A DNA stretch of 64,000 bases from a virus: the IMG/VR virus record IMGVR_UViG_3300044846_005371, positions 56,169 to 120,168 of that record. One strand, written 5' to 3'. Under the pieces are notes generated by a model, which saw nothing but the letters and a program-made list of their open reading frames with translations, had not been told where the DNA came from and did not search any database. How positions within the stretch are numbered: position 1 is the stretch's first letter; each line of letters begins with the position of its first letter. Shown piece after piece: positions 1 to 10,274 of this stretch. The translations under genes were made by a program, and so were the position numbers.

Positions 1-2
1 TT

Positions 3-2195
3 AGGTACGCAAACGTATTTAAAAATAGACTAGGAGAATATCAAGTACTATTCAAAGGATTTAAAATAACTCTTAAAGATATAATAGATCCTTCTCTATT
101 ACAGGAAGACGGTCGACCAGTATATTCTGCTAATTCTACTCGATTTGATGGATATAAGTTTAGTGCTCTTCTTAAAGCTAAGAAGGAAGATATAAATGAT
201 CCTACTGTTCCCCCTATTTCATATAGGGTCATTGAACACACAGACTATAAGTTCATATTGCTTTTAATAGAAGTTTCATTAGGCGACCTCTCTGACATAG
301 ACGATTATCGTAAAGAACTATATGGAATTATATCGAATGGTCAGGACCCAGATGCGATTCAACCGAATGATCCCGACATGTATTCAGTATTTCCATCTGG
401 AAAATACTCATATCAGACGATTAATGGAGATTACCGAATACAGTTTACTAGCGTTGATGGAACTGAAATTTCAAATCTAAGCCATCTATTTTTATATGCA
501 TTTAAGCATAAAAAGTACAATGCACTGTTTGATTCTTTCTCAAACGCTAAACTTGCCTCAAAGATAAATTTAGGAAGTATTGATTTGCCTAAACTCGACA
601 ATCCAAGCTATCCAAATTATCCTTTTTCTCTAAAGGAAGAAACTACACCTAGGAAAACTAATACTACTTACTTAGGAGTTAGATTCATAAATACTGGGGC
701 AGAATATGTACTTGATGAGTATGATACTACTTTACTTACTCCAAAATTTATAAGTCCAATATCTGATGCAAATATAAATTTCTTAAGTTTATATGAGTCA
801 TCCGATAATCCATTTTTAATAGATGCATCAACTGGTGGACCATTTCAACCAATCCCATCAGCGTTAAGCTCAAATTTCTTTAAAACTAAAGCAGTGTTTA
901 AGATAATTAGCGGCGGTGAATTATATTACGAATCTCTTTTCTCAAAATTATCATTTGCTAATTTTAAAAAATATGTGAACGATTATTCAGCATTCATAGA
1001 GTATGAATCTTATTCTCTAGTTGATGGGATACCTGAATTATCAACGTCTCCTAGATTTTATGTTGAAGTCGTTTCACCTAAAGAAATTTATAAAACATCG
1101 GCACTTGTAGTTCAAGAAGATACTGATAGACCTGCTCAATTTTCATCAAGTTCTTCAATATCTACAAAAAAGTTTGAAGGTCAAAAATTATCTACGATAC
1201 CAAACAATACTGTCGCACCATTAATAGGATATCGTTACGGAAGAGTTAACTTATCTTCTCCTTATCATATTACACGATATGATGGAGGATACGAGCCACT
1301 ATTTAAAAATGTTTCAAAATTTGTTTCAACTTTCAAGTTTACTCAAAATGATATTGACGACCTAGATCAAAGCAACACCAAGTTGAATGTATATGCTGAT
1401 CACTTCTATGATTTAGTAAATTTCAATCACCTTAAAATAGCTGATTCTAAGATACTTACATTGGAATCCGACGATCAATATGATCCAGTTTATGAGCTAA
1501 TTGACGAAATTTCAATAGGTCGAAACGACATGTTTGTATTTAGTTCAAATTGGGATTATGGATTTCACCATAAGTATTCAACAAAAGTTTTAAGCTCGCC
1601 TGTTTCTGGAACTCTTAGAATAGAAGAAGACTCTGCATTTTTAAATAAGTTGATGCAACTTCCAACTTCAATAGAACTTGAAAATTTTGTAAAAACTGAT
1701 ATTTCTCCAAATGTTGAATTGAAGGACATTAATCCAGCACAATATGAATTAGCATTTAGAGAGACAGATTTTGAAGTTTCAGGGATCATAAACATAGGAA
1801 ATGTACTAAGCACTTACCTATTAAATAATGGGTTCATTCAGCCTTTTCAAGAACTAATTCCACAGACTTCAGAGTACATCGGAAATTATTCAACTCTAAC
1901 TAATTATGTAAAAGCATATATTGAAAAGAATATTAACCGACTATATGAAATAGAAACAATTGAATTTTACACAAAAGTTAGTAAATCTACGATATCTTCT
2001 CAAGTCGGAGTTGCAAATGTCAATACTATAGCGTTTTCATTTTTAACTGATGCTCAAAGGTATCAACAGGGATTTGTTCTATCAAAAGATTTTAAAATAA
2101 ATAAAACAGGTAAACTTAATCTCACGTATGAGTTTAATAAACCAATAAACGCTGGTGTAATAATCAGTCCAAAAATAAAAATTAAGTTCATCTAA
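3..2195 (+). CDS. Large virion structural protein, 5' end outside window
   Basis: The reading frame is open from base 3 to the stop at 2195 (about 730 residues visible), so the gene begins upstream of the window. The TTG at 258 is only an internal codon. The sequence is rich in Ser, Asn, Tyr and beta-prone segments, with no signal peptide, membrane segment or catalytic motif that I recognise. The downstream fibre-like gene begins on the last base of its stop codon, so the two are probably co-transcribed. Position beside a collagen-containing fibre gene and near late tail genes suggests a baseplate or fibre component. That role is inferred from context; the family is not recognised. Confidence 0.6.
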   Translation, partial: RYANVFKNRLGEYQVLFKGFKITLKDIIDPSLLQEDGRPVYSANSTRFDGYKFSALLKAKKEDINDPTVPPISYRVIEHTDYKFILLLIEVSLGDLSDIDDYRKELYGIISNGQDPDAIQPNDPDMYSVFPSGKYSYQTINGDYRIQFTSVDGTEISNLSHLFLYAFKHKKYNALFDSFSNAKLASKINLGSIDLPKLDNPSYPNYPFSLKEETTPRKTNTTYLGVRFINTGAEYVLDEYDTTLLTPKFISPISDANINFLSLYESSDNPFLIDASTGGPFQPIPSALSSNFFKTKAVFKIISGGELYYESLFSKLSFANFKKYVNDYSAFIEYESYSLVDGIPELSTSPRFYVEVVSPKEIYKTSALVVQEDTDRPAQFSSSSSISTKKFEGQKLSTIPNNTVAPLIGYRYGRVNLSSPYHITRYDGGYEPLFKNVSKFVSTFKFTQNDIDDLDQSNTKLNVYADHFYDLVNFNHLKIADSKILTLESDDQYDPVYELIDEISIGRNDMFVFSSNWDYGFHHKYSTKVLSSPVSGTLRIEEDSAFLNKLMQLPTSIELENFVKTDISPNVELKDINPAQYELAFRETDFEVSGIINIGNVLSTYLLNNGFIQPFQELIPQTSEYIGNYSTLTNYVKAYIEKNINRLYEIETIEFYTKVSKSTISSQVGVANVNTIAFSFLTDAQRYQQGFVLSKDFKINKTGKLNLTYEFNKPINAGVIISPKIKIKFI

Positions 2196-5100
2196 TGCCA
2201 ATTAGGATTAACCTTAGAGAAGTTTTTGCTTCAGACAGCCAAACAATCGCAGTCGATAAAATAAATTTCAACTTCAACAAAATTCTCGAGTTAGGAGTTG
2301 GTGAAGAAGGACCACTAGGAGATACTGGCCCTCAGGGACCAGCAGGTCCGGTCGGTCCAGAAGGCCCAGTCGGACAAGACGGTATTACTTGGCATGTAGG
2401 TTCAACTGACCCTAACGTAACGCCACCTTCTCCTGTTCAAGATGGAGATTTTTACTTAAATACCTCTGACTCAACTATTTGGCAGTGGGATGAAGGTGGA
2501 ACTGTGTGGAATCAATTAATTGATTTTACAACAATAATAAATGCTTACTTAGCGACTACTACTCAAACCTTTTTTAGAGGATTTGGTGATCCTTCCGATA
2601 CTAACTTTATAGTTTTTCCAAATAGGGACGAAATTGGCGACGGTAGTACTGATATATTGTTTTTATCTAACTTTAATGAAATTACTACACCTATTTCAAA
2701 TTTATCTAGCCCATATACTTCTTTACTAGATGGAGGAATTTTACAAATTTATGCTGATTCTACTGCCGGTGGGTCAGATGCTAGAGCAAATCTAGAATTT
2801 GGAGCGATATACTCAAATGGAGTAGATACTCTAATTAGCGAGAGAGATCAAAACTTAAAAATAAAATACTATCAGCATGATAATGAAGATAGTACATTCA
2901 CGTCAGTTGCTTCATTCAATATTAGTAAGTTAGAAGGCAGTGATATTACAGCAATTGATAGATACGGTGTACTAAAATTTATTACTCCAAATTACGTAGA
3001 TGGAGGAACTAATTCAGAACTATCATTTTACTTGGGATCACAAGGCGGTACTTCATATCTAACATCAGAATCTTTAAATTCATCTGGCTTAGTAATTACT
3101 TCAAGTGCGTCTTACAACTGGATAGAATTCGGTATTGCTGATGATCTATTTTGGTCAGATTCAACCTACGCATATCGTGATGCAGATTCAGATTTTTTGA
3201 ATATTTCAGGAAACAATAAAAATTATGTTTATCTGAAGGGAGGAGACAACACATCAGGCGTTTTCATAGATTCAACATTAGTTCAAGATTCCGGAGATAT
3301 TATTCAAGCTGGAACTGGCAGCTTTGTTAAAAATAAAGTAATCACACCTCCAATAAATACTGGACAAAGTGCGTCAGATTATTCTAAACATACTGGAATG
3401 GCGATGTATGGCGACAGAATTTATGTAGTTCATGGAGACCCTACGTTAACTACTTCAATTAGTAGCACAGCTTCAGCGTACGACAAGTATCACGTTTTAT
3501 TAGCAACTGACCCTTCTAATTTAAAAAACTGGATAACTCAAGAGAATCTTTCACTTAGCTCAACTTCTTCTAGTTTTTTATATGGTGCATGTGATATTGA
3601 TATTGCTGGAGATTATGCATATATTGTAAGTAACCATACATCCGACCGAAGCGGTACAAAAATCCCTTTTGCTATTGCAAAAATAGACGAAGAATATCAC
3701 GGCGAGTTAACATTACTATATTCATTGTCTAATAGTAATTACTCAAATGGTGCAATTACGTCAAGTAATACGCAATCCGATAATAACTTGGGATACGCTT
3801 GGACAAATCTATCTGCCGCCTACCGCCTTAAAGTTAAAGGAAATATCGCATACGTTATTAACAAATATGATGATGATTCCGCTTTTTCTGGAGACGGGAT
3901 AGAAGGTGATCAAGCCGGTGCATACTTATCTGCTATAGATATAAGTAATCCATACAATCCAATTATTGTAAATTCAGTCGTTTCCTCAGGAGAAAAGAGA
4001 AGTACTGATATGGCAGGTACTACTTATTCTTACGGAGGATATCGTCACCTTGCGCTAGATGTAAATAAATCAATTGCTGCTACTTTAACCTGGAAAAGAC
4101 TAACTACTGGTGCTTCTTCTCCAGATTACTCAAGAGACGAGTTTGGAGATGATGTAACTAGTGGAACTACCAATCAAATCATATTAAATCTATATGATCT
4201 TTCGGATGCTAGAACAGATGCCGACTTAATATATTCTCCTGACGCTACTGAAGAGCTCCCAAGTGTACCAAATCTTCGTAGATTTTCAGCAACTCCAATT
4301 CAGACCCAATCGACCGGCCCGTTAACTGACTTTGGATCAGTCTCAATATTTAGAAATTATGTATTTGTATCTTGGGAAAATAGCGTATATGTATACCAAA
4401 TACCTAATAATATTAAGCCTAATGTTGAGTCATTAATTGCAAATCCAGCAACCTCTTTGTTAACTTATGAGATGGCTGACTCTACTTATTATGCAATTGA
4501 TAGTAAGATATCAGGAAGATTCCTATATGTTCTATGGAGAAAAACAGTAGGTACTACTGGTGTAGTAACTAAACACGATATCTTTAAGATGATTGAGGTC
4601 GGTGGAAACAGTTCACTTGAACCGATTGCATCATATCAATTTGCACTTGAGTCTTCATATGGAAATGGAGTAAGCAGACTACTTATAAATGGCAAATATG
4701 TTTATGTTTCGTCATCTCATTCAGATGACCAGTTCGGCAGTGAACCATTAAACATAAAAACTTTGAGTTCAGACGGTATTATTTCGCCAGCTGCTCATAT
4801 AGACTCCATCCAAACTTCTATCTTAAAGGTAAATGAAACCATAAATGTTGGAGATTCTGCAAATATTGGACACTCTTTAAACGTAGGATCTGGAGGAATT
4901 GCGACAACTGGTCCTGTTTCTGCCCGTGGAATAAATGGAAATTTCCATAACTTTGGAGTAAGCGCGCCTTTAAGTAATTCATTTAACCCAACAATTAGTT
5001 CTCATGATAAGCCACTTTGTGGAATTTCATCGAATTTATCAATTTTACAAAGCGGATTATATCAATTTACTAATATTAGTCCTACTACTGAACAAAGATT

Positions 5101-5545
5101 TTTTACATTTACTCACACTGCCCAAGGCACACCAGTGCCTTATTCTGGAGGATTCCAAGCGATACGTTTACTTTGGACTAGAGTCGGGAATGTTGTAAAT
5201 GTATCAGGATTTGTGTATGTAGAAAGTACCCCTCTTCCTGCGTTATATGGATTCGCATTTCCAGCTCCATTGTATCCTGCTGAAATTTCGTCAGACGGTC
5301 CATATTCTTTATATGCAGCTGGCGTAGGTAACGCAATAGGAGGAGGTGTTCAAGTTTCAGGAACACTTAGTGCGTATTATGATGTAGATATTTCAACAAC
5401 TATTGAGTGCATCAACGTTGTTACTGGAGAACTTGAAGATCTATCTGTTCCCTACCTAGCTTTACGATTTTTTAATAATGATATTGATCAAGAGCTAGGT
5501 AATTTCTACTTTTCAGGTTCTTATTTGCTAACTAACCTTAGTTAA
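2195..5545 (+). CDS. Fibre-like virion protein with collagen repeats and beta-propeller-like region
   Basis: The protein has 1116 residues. An N-terminal segment of about 38 residues is probably the virion attachment part. Residues 39-62 are eight Gly-X-Y triplets typical of phage collagen-like stalks. Repeats around residues 380-880 contain phrases such as AIDISNPYNPI and GDYAYIVSN, which resemble LVIVD-type beta-propeller repeats. The C-terminal part (about 900-1116) is Gly/Ser/Tyr-rich and may be the receptor-binding tip. It is translationally coupled to the preceding structural gene (TAATG) and its stop overlaps the stop of the opposing gene at 5542. Fibre function is inferred from the collagen stalk and the neighbours; the receptor is unknown. 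Confidence 0.7.
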   Translation: MPIRINLREVFASDSQTIAVDKINFNFNKILELGVGEEGPLGDTGPQGPAGPVGPEGPVGQDGITWHVGSTDPNVTPPSPVQDGDFYLNTSDSTIWQWDEGGTVWNQLIDFTTIINAYLATTTQTFFRGFGDPSDTNFIVFPNRDEIGDGSTDILFLSNFNEITTPISNLSSPYTSLLDGGILQIYADSTAGGSDARANLEFGAIYSNGVDTLISERDQNLKIKYYQHDNEDSTFTSVASFNISKLEGSDITAIDRYGVLKFITPNYVDGGTNSELSFYLGSQGGTSYLTSESLNSSGLVITSSASYNWIEFGIADDLFWSDSTYAYRDADSDFLNISGNNKNYVYLKGGDNTSGVFIDSTLVQDSGDIIQAGTGSFVKNKVITPPINTGQSASDYSKHTGMAMYGDRIYVVHGDPTLTTSISSTASAYDKYHVLLATDPSNLKNWITQENLSLSSTSSSFLYGACDIDIAGDYAYIVSNHTSDRSGTKIPFAIAKIDEEYHGELTLLYSLSNSNYSNGAITSSNTQSDNNLGYAWTNLSAAYRLKVKGNIAYVINKYDDDSAFSGDGIEGDQAGAYLSAIDISNPYNPIIVNSVVSSGEKRSTDMAGTTYSYGGYRHLALDVNKSIAATLTWKRLTTGASSPDYSRDEFGDDVTSGTTNQIILNLYDLSDARTDADLIYSPDATEELPSVPNLRRFSATPIQTQSTGPLTDFGSVSIFRNYVFVSWENSVYVYQIPNNIKPNVESLIANPATSLLTYEMADSTYYAIDSKISGRFLYVLWRKTVGTTGVVTKHDIFKMIEVGGNSSLEPIASYQFALESSYGNGVSRLLINGKYVYVSSSHSDDQFGSEPLNIKTLSSDGIISPAAHIDSIQTSILKVNETINVGDSANIGHSLNVGSGGIATTGPVSARGINGNFHNFGVSAPLSNSFNPTISSHDKPLCGISSNLSILQSGLYQFTNISPTTEQRFFTFTHTAQGTPVPYSGGFQAIRLLWTRVGNVVNVSGFVYVESTPLPALYGFAFPAPLYPAEISSDGPYSLYAAGVGNAIGGGVQVSGTLSAYYDVDISTTIECINVVTGELEDLSVPYLALRFFNNDIDQELGNFYFSGSYLLTNLS
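2309..2380 (+). repeat. Collagen-like Gly-X-Y triplet run
   Basis: Eight consecutive Gly-X-Y triplets (GPL GDT GPQ GPA GPV GPE GPV GQD) lie inside the fibre-like gene. Such runs trimerise phage fibre stalks and vary in length by slippage. Confidence 0.9.
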
Positions 5546-6345
5546 ATCCATTGACCACTAGTGAATGGCATGATCTTTTCGCTAAAGATTAGCTTGTGCA
5601 TTTCACCAATTATATTGATTTCAAACGCTAGATTTTTGAGAAGCCCTTTATTTAGAATGACAATGTCCTTCATTACTTGAGCTACTTGATTTTCATCGCA
5701 ATCTTTTTGCATTATCGCAAAACATACATTAGTATTTGGAGTCATGTTGCTAAGCTGATCGATATTCAATTCATCAACTGCCTCTTTAAGAGCATTTTCC
5801 TTGACTTTCTTCAGTGTGACTTCACCAACCTGTGAGAAAGAGTAATTAAAGTTTTTTCTACGATCCTCCTTAAGCTTCCATACAGTATATGTGAGAGTTC
5901 CTTCATAATTTGTGACTATAAAAATCTCCTTTTCTTTATGTAATCCTGGATTAGTCATAAATATCTTTACTCCCTCCATTATGTCTAACTGGATATCCAT
6001 ATAGTCTAATATGAGATTTGAGAATACATAATTTGCATTCTTAAATATTTCAACAGTGTCTTGAGGTATATTATAAATTTCCTTAAGTTGTTCTTTAATC
6101 GCTTTTAGTCGAGGTTCGTTAAAAATGGGTCTTAACTTGAAGTCAAATACAAATCCTTCAACTGCTAAATTATTTAAGTTTAGACTGTGAAATAGAACTT
6201 CAGTAAATCTTGAAATATTCCCTTCATCAATCTCTTTCTTGTACTTTTGATTAGCCGCGAGTAGAATGTATGCGAAGTATTCTGGGTCCAAATACCTTCC
6301 CTTTGTGATCCATAGCGGATCCAGTATGTATTCGCTCTTCTTCAT
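5542..6345 (-). CDS. Unknown protein, 267 aa
   Basis: An ATG-started frame with a late-type promoter element 10-25 nt upstream (6354-6370). It points away from the gene at 6438 and converges on the fibre gene, sharing stop bases. The product looks globular and mixed alpha/beta, with a Lys/Glu-rich middle and a Trp-Ile C-terminus, and has no signal peptide or membrane segment. I do not recognise the family. The late promoter element and structural neighbours suggest a late gene, possibly virion assembly; this is inference. Confidence 0.6.
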   Translation of the reverse strand: MKKSEYILDPLWITKGRYLDPEYFAYILLAANQKYKKEIDEGNISRFTEVLFHSLNLNNLAVEGFVFDFKLRPIFNEPRLKAIKEQLKEIYNIPQDTVEIFKNANYVFSNLILDYMDIQLDIMEGVKIFMTNPGLHKEKEIFIVTNYEGTLTYTVWKLKEDRRKNFNYSFSQVGEVTLKKVKENALKEAVDELNIDQLSNMTPNTNVCFAIMQKDCDENQVAQVMKDIVILNKGLLKNLAFEINIIGEMHKLIFSEKIMPFTSGQWI

Positions 6346-6353
6346 AAGCTTTC

Positions 6354-6370
6354 TTTTTATTATTTATTTT
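6354..6370 (-). promoter_or_regulatory. Late promoter-like element
   Basis: Read on the minus strand this is AAAATAAATAATAAAAA, just upstream of the 267-aa gene. It matches the recurring element and resembles the T4 late box TATAAATA. Confidence 0.7.
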
Positions 6371-6407
6371 ACTCAATTTCAAGTACCAGTTTAGCGTAGA
6401 TTATTTG

Positions 6408-6423
6408 AATAAATAATAAAAAG
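6408..6423 (+). promoter_or_regulatory. Late promoter-like element
   Basis: AATAAATAATAAAAAG lies 15 nt before the ATG at 6438, divergent from the element at 6354-6370. No Shine-Dalgarno sequence is present. Confidence 0.75.
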
Positions 6424-6437
6424 TCGTATTCTGCTTC

Positions 6438-8597
6438 ATGGCAAGAGCAACAATCAAGCTAGTAATTGATCCTGACCGTAATAAATTAACTTTTAGTAAA
6501 AATTTTAGGATATTTTCAACGGATGAGCCGCTATCTGGAATAGTTGCATTTTCTGAATATTTGGAAAGTATAGATGTAACTTCTCCAAATACACTAGATC
6601 TAAATAGTTACTTATTCAGATCATTTAGGTATTCATCAAATAAGGAAGATTGGTCATTATGGTACTCAGTTTCTCCAACAAATACTTCTGAGATTTCATC
6701 AATTATATTGGATCCAGCTTCCAAGTTTTACTTTGAAATAAAATACGAATACGATAATGGTAATTTTGAGGAATTAGACAGTGCTATTCAAATCAATGAA
6801 ATTAAGCTAAGATTTGAAAAAGCTGACGACTCTTTACCAGATTCCTATGCGCCTAGAGTAGTATGTTCAAATGAGCGTTGCACAAATTTCATAACCACTA
6901 CTAATCCATCATTTAAACCATATCAAGTCGACTCAGCTATAGATATGTACCGCGAGCTTTCGCTATATACTAATAAGATATTTGGACATGATGTCGTTTA
7001 CTTTAAAACTGAACCTGATTCAGATAGTGGAGACTATATCTTTAAGGAATGGACACTTTACAAAAACATAGATCGTAAATGTTTAAAGGTAGTTGTTCCA
7101 AAGAACTCCTTTCCTTCAAATGCTCCTAAATTTACTGAATTTGGAATGGATTTTCAATTACCATTTGAAGTCCATATCGATCATAGGTATTTTCAATCAA
7201 TTTTTGGAGCAGGTACTGAACCTAGAGTTAGGGACTTTTTATATTTTCCTCTCTTAAATAGAATGTTTGAAATACAAGGAAGTTACATTCATAAAGGCTT
7301 TATGATGACTCCAACTTATTGGAAAGTATCGCTTAAGAAGTACAATCCAAATATCGACATGCTTCTTACTGATGATAGTCGACACTTCTTAGATAACGTT
7401 ATTCAAAGTGCTGAACAATTATTCTCTGCTCAAGTCGAGCAGTCTACTTCAGATGCTAAAATGACAAAGCAGTACGAAAATATTACAACGACTTTTGATT
7501 CATCACGTAAAGCAATACACTTTGACCTCATGACTAAGCAGCTAAAATACAATTTTAATCACGCTAGTCTAATTCAAAACTATTATGATTTAACAAAAAT
7601 AGTTCCAGTTCAAAAGACATATCAACTAACAAATGATGATCCAGTTGTCTCGATTAGCATGAATCATGTATCTCTTCAGGATTTGGATCAAAATTCTCCA
7701 AATTCTCATTACGTTATTCTTGCGTATCAGGAAAGTGAAATATTTAGCGCATGGCAAAATAATGCTCTATTTACATACGATAAAAATTTCTATGGAACTA
7801 TCACTAGATATCTTAGAGTTAGGGGACCTTTTGATACTATTCCAAATCACATTGGCCAGTCCGAATCCGGTCGATATTTAAGACTTGAGGCGTATAAAGA
7901 CCTTAGCTTAAAATCTCAAGTCAATGTTGCAGTAGATGCTATTCCAGGGACAGAGTTTAAAGTTTCTCTTAGGGATTCGGCAGTCGTTTATTCTTCTACT
8001 CCAAGATTCGATGAGTCGACTGTTAAAAACTTGACGTTTACTTGTCTATTTTGCGTGCCTACTCAAGTTGCAGAAACTTTACATTTTGTAAACGGATATG
8101 ATTCAACTGAGCTTTCGGGTTTAAAAATATCAGCAAATTACGTTCCTACAACAACCGCAGCCGTTGATCAACCGCTTGGTGATATTACATTGAATGTAGA
8201 TATTAATGAGATAACTAAAACCGTATCTGGTTCAAACATAAAGCTTGGAAAATGGTATGCATTAGTTGTTTCTTTATCTAATGAGTTTAAACAATGCGGA
8301 ATTAACGTGTATGAGATACTTGAAGATCCATCTGACCTAACAAATCATAATGAATTATTACAAGTTATTAACTATACATCTAGCTTAGTTCCGCAAATAT
8401 TTAATCTGACTACTCAGTATACTCTACCTAGCTCAAATATGTACATTGCAAATCTTAGATTGTTTAATACGATGATCAAACAAGAACAGCACAGTTTCAT
8501 ACTTAGCCAGCAATTCATCAAAGATGAGTCTAGTTTGATCTTAATCGACAACTGTCGTTCACAAACAAACTTACCATTTATCGCTAAAAATAGATAA
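6438..8597 (+). CDS. Virion structural protein, 719 aa (likely baseplate or fibre-associated)
   Basis: First gene of a + strand late operon, directly behind a late promoter element. The product is 719 residues, beta-rich, with no signal peptide. Residues about 525-680 contain alternating strands including a KWYALVVSLSN segment of the kind seen in LamG/concanavalin-like sandwiches, so a carbohydrate-binding-like domain is possible. The next gene, a gp15-like tail terminator, follows after 6 nt. Virion role is inferred from promoter and neighbours; the family is not recognised with certainty. Confidence 0.55.
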   Translation: MARATIKLVIDPDRNKLTFSKNFRIFSTDEPLSGIVAFSEYLESIDVTSPNTLDLNSYLFRSFRYSSNKEDWSLWYSVSPTNTSEISSIILDPASKFYFEIKYEYDNGNFEELDSAIQINEIKLRFEKADDSLPDSYAPRVVCSNERCTNFITTTNPSFKPYQVDSAIDMYRELSLYTNKIFGHDVVYFKTEPDSDSGDYIFKEWTLYKNIDRKCLKVVVPKNSFPSNAPKFTEFGMDFQLPFEVHIDHRYFQSIFGAGTEPRVRDFLYFPLLNRMFEIQGSYIHKGFMMTPTYWKVSLKKYNPNIDMLLTDDSRHFLDNVIQSAEQLFSAQVEQSTSDAKMTKQYENITTTFDSSRKAIHFDLMTKQLKYNFNHASLIQNYYDLTKIVPVQKTYQLTNDDPVVSISMNHVSLQDLDQNSPNSHYVILAYQESEIFSAWQNNALFTYDKNFYGTITRYLRVRGPFDTIPNHIGQSESGRYLRLEAYKDLSLKSQVNVAVDAIPGTEFKVSLRDSAVVYSSTPRFDESTVKNLTFTCLFCVPTQVAETLHFVNGYDSTELSGLKISANYVPTTTAAVDQPLGDITLNVDINEITKTVSGSNIKLGKWYALVVSLSNEFKQCGINVYEILEDPSDLTNHNELLQVINYTSSLVPQIFNLTTQYTLPSSNMYIANLRLFNTMIKQEQHSFILSQQFIKDESSLILIDNCRSQTNLPFIAKNR

Positions 8598-8603
8598 TAT
8601 TAT
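8589..8603 (+). promoter_or_regulatory. Late-box variant before the gp15-like gene
   Basis: AATAGATAATATTAT immediately precedes the ATG at 8604. The same AATAGATAATAT core precedes the gene at 9404. It looks like a variant of the late element and may give internal starts. Confidence 0.4.
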
Positions 8604-9389
8604 ATGCAAACAGTAAACAGCGAAAACATAACAAATTCTAACGTAAAGGACATCTTTCTTAGAAATGCAACAATTTCATTACTGGATCTTCTGAATAAAC
8701 AAATAATAATCGATCTAGTTAGAAAGGATGTTGTTGAACGCCATCCGATTCCTTTCTTTTACAACTTTGCTGGAGATGAAGGTTTCATGAAAGATTTTTT
8801 CATCGATCTTCCAGATGATTGTACGTATCCTAAGTTTGCTGATGGAAACTATGACCAGGTTCCTAGAGGAATAGTAACATTAAGCTCTTTTCAAATAAGA
8901 TCAGCTGATTTTACTAACAAATTCGTTAGAGGAAGTTTTAATCAGGAGACCCGTGATGTTAACGATCAAAAAGTTCTAAAAGCATATTCTTCAAGACTGA
9001 TGACCATTCCAATGAGTTTGAAATTTGATATTAAGATCAATAGCGATAATATGAATAAAACTTTCAAAATAATTGAAAGAATTATCGATTTTTACTATAA
9101 GAATAATGTTACTTACTTTCAATTTAGAGGAATTCGAATACCTGCACAAATAACTTTTCCTGAAGCTGAAAACTTTACTAAAAAATATGATTTTACTTAC
9201 TCTGATGATAAGATGGTGATTACTAACTTTACAATCGATATGGAAACGTATTATCCTAGCTTTAGCGATCACGGTGTGTTCTATAAGGGTAATAACATTC
9301 GTCAAGTAAACGTGCGATCGTCTATTCAAGATTCTGGAGTAACTTTATCAGATTCTTGGGTCGATCCTGATTTTCCACCAGCTGAATAA
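8604..9389 (+). CDS. gp15: Tail terminator / sheath stabilizer, T4 gp15-like
   Basis: The protein has 261 residues (T4 gp15 has 272). In T4, gp15 caps the tail tube and sheath and joins the tail to the head. The N-terminal phrase RHPIPFFYNFAGDEGFMKDF parallels the start of gp15. A central block (about residues 130-220) has the gp15 pattern of a 'tIPmsLkFdI' strand, an 'iIErIidfYykN' helix, a 'PaqitFPe' strand and a final 'fTIDmetYYPsF' strand. A Pro/Asp-rich tail follows, also as in gp15. The match is pattern-based and from memory, so alignment would be needed to confirm it. It sits in a late operon. Confidence 0.6.
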   Translation: MQTVNSENITNSNVKDIFLRNATISLLDLLNKQIIIDLVRKDVVERHPIPFFYNFAGDEGFMKDFFIDLPDDCTYPKFADGNYDQVPRGIVTLSSFQIRSADFTNKFVRGSFNQETRDVNDQKVLKAYSSRLMTIPMSLKFDIKINSDNMNKTFKIIERIIDFYYKNNVTYFQFRGIRIPAQITFPEAENFTKKYDFTYSDDKMVITNFTIDMETYYPSFSDHGVFYKGNNIRQVNVRSSIQDSGVTLSDSWVDPDFPPAE

Positions 9390-9403
9390 AATAGATAATA
9401 TCA
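9389..9403 (+). promoter_or_regulatory. Late-box variant before the DUF5872 gene
   Basis: AAATAGATAATATCA lies directly before the ATG at 9404 and shares AATAGATAATAT with the leader at 8589. Confidence 0.4.
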
Positions 9404-9988
9404 ATGGCACTAACTAGACTAAAAAGTTTCAATCAATTTGTAGGAAATTCAGTTCTTTCGGAAGGACTAGACTTTCACATCGCAAATCAACTATGTATAT
9501 CTGAATCGATATTTAGACCTACTTCAAATTCTCACATATCTCTTCTAAACGAAGCCCGTCAACTATTTGAGTCTGGTGAGCTTATAGTTAGCGGAATGGA
9601 TAAAATATTATTTGAAACAACAGATATCGGTCTATTTGGGACTTATCAGGGACGCGAGGTTCCACTCGATCTTCCAATAGATGTGGAACTAAATGAAGCA
9701 ACTAAAGGTGGAAAGAAGGTGACTCTAAATAAACCTATGCGAGGAGGTACTAAAAAGTATCACGTATATGTTAAGAATCCTAAGACCGGAAATATCACGA
9801 AAATAGCATTTGGAGACGTTCATGGAGGACTTACTGCAAAAGTAAGTAATCCTAAAGCTAGAAAGAGTTTTGCAGCAAGACACAACTGTGCAGAAAAGAA
9901 AGATAAAACAAAAGCTGGTTATTGGGCCTGCAGAATAAACAGATATGCTCACCTTTGGGGAGGAAAAACTTATCCTGGATTTTGGTAA
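9404..9988 (+). CDS. DUF5872-like basic protein with capsid-targeting-like N-terminus
   Basis: The protein has 194 residues. The C-terminal half (about 115-194) carries a block with KYHVYVKNPKTGNITKIAFG, a basic RKSFAARHNC segment and an Asp-Lys-Thr-Lys-Ala-Gly-Tyr-Trp-Ala-Cys run, which I recognise as DUF5872, found in phages and giant viruses and of unknown function. The first 21 residues contain F-N-Q-F and end in LSE-G, resembling a T4 capsid-targeting propeptide cut after L-x-E. The mature part is strongly basic, as expected for a DNA-associated internal head protein. The role as packaged cargo is inference. Confidence 0.65.
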   Translation: MALTRLKSFNQFVGNSVLSEGLDFHIANQLCISESIFRPTSNSHISLLNEARQLFESGELIVSGMDKILFETTDIGLFGTYQGREVPLDLPIDVELNEATKGGKKVTLNKPMRGGTKKYHVYVKNPKTGNITKIAFGDVHGGLTAKVSNPKARKSFAARHNCAEKKDKTKAGYWACRINRYAHLWGGKTYPGFW

Positions 9989-9989
9989 T

Positions 9990-10244
9990 ATGATATACGA
10001 AGATACAATAAAAGACAATCAATTAATCAGAAACTTTCATGAGGAGATAGATGAAGTTGAATTGAAGTGGCATAGGGATGAAGAGACTAGAATCATAGTT
10101 TCTCTTAATGAGACCGACTGGCAGATACAGCTAGAGAATTCTTTACCTTGCTCATTAAATTCGATTACAGTTATTCCTGCAATGTACTGGCATCGTCTCA
10201 TCAAAGGAACTGGCGATCTTTCTTTAAAAATAGTCAAGTTGTGA
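9990..10244 (+). CDS. Small cupin-like protein
   Basis: The ATG at 9990 directly follows the previous stop and gives 84 residues; a longer frame from 9945 would lie inside the upstream gene. The pattern ELKWHRDEETR, then Glu and Trp-Gln-Ile, then TVIPAMYWHRLIKGTG resembles the two conserved motifs of the cupin barrel, with possible metal-binding His residues in WHRDE and YWHRL. Cupin fold is a moderate-confidence guess; the substrate is unknown. It is flanked by two cargo-like genes. Confidence 0.55.
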   Translation: MIYEDTIKDNQLIRNFHEEIDEVELKWHRDEETRIIVSLNETDWQIQLENSLPCSLNSITVIPAMYWHRLIKGTGDLSLKIVKL

Positions 10245-10274
10245 ATCATTACGCTTTCTAAAAAATAAAAACCT

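Noticed and set aside
258-2195. Gene start at TTG 258
   Set aside because: The frame is open to the window edge and the sequence upstream of 258 continues as plausible protein, so this is an internal codon of a truncated gene.
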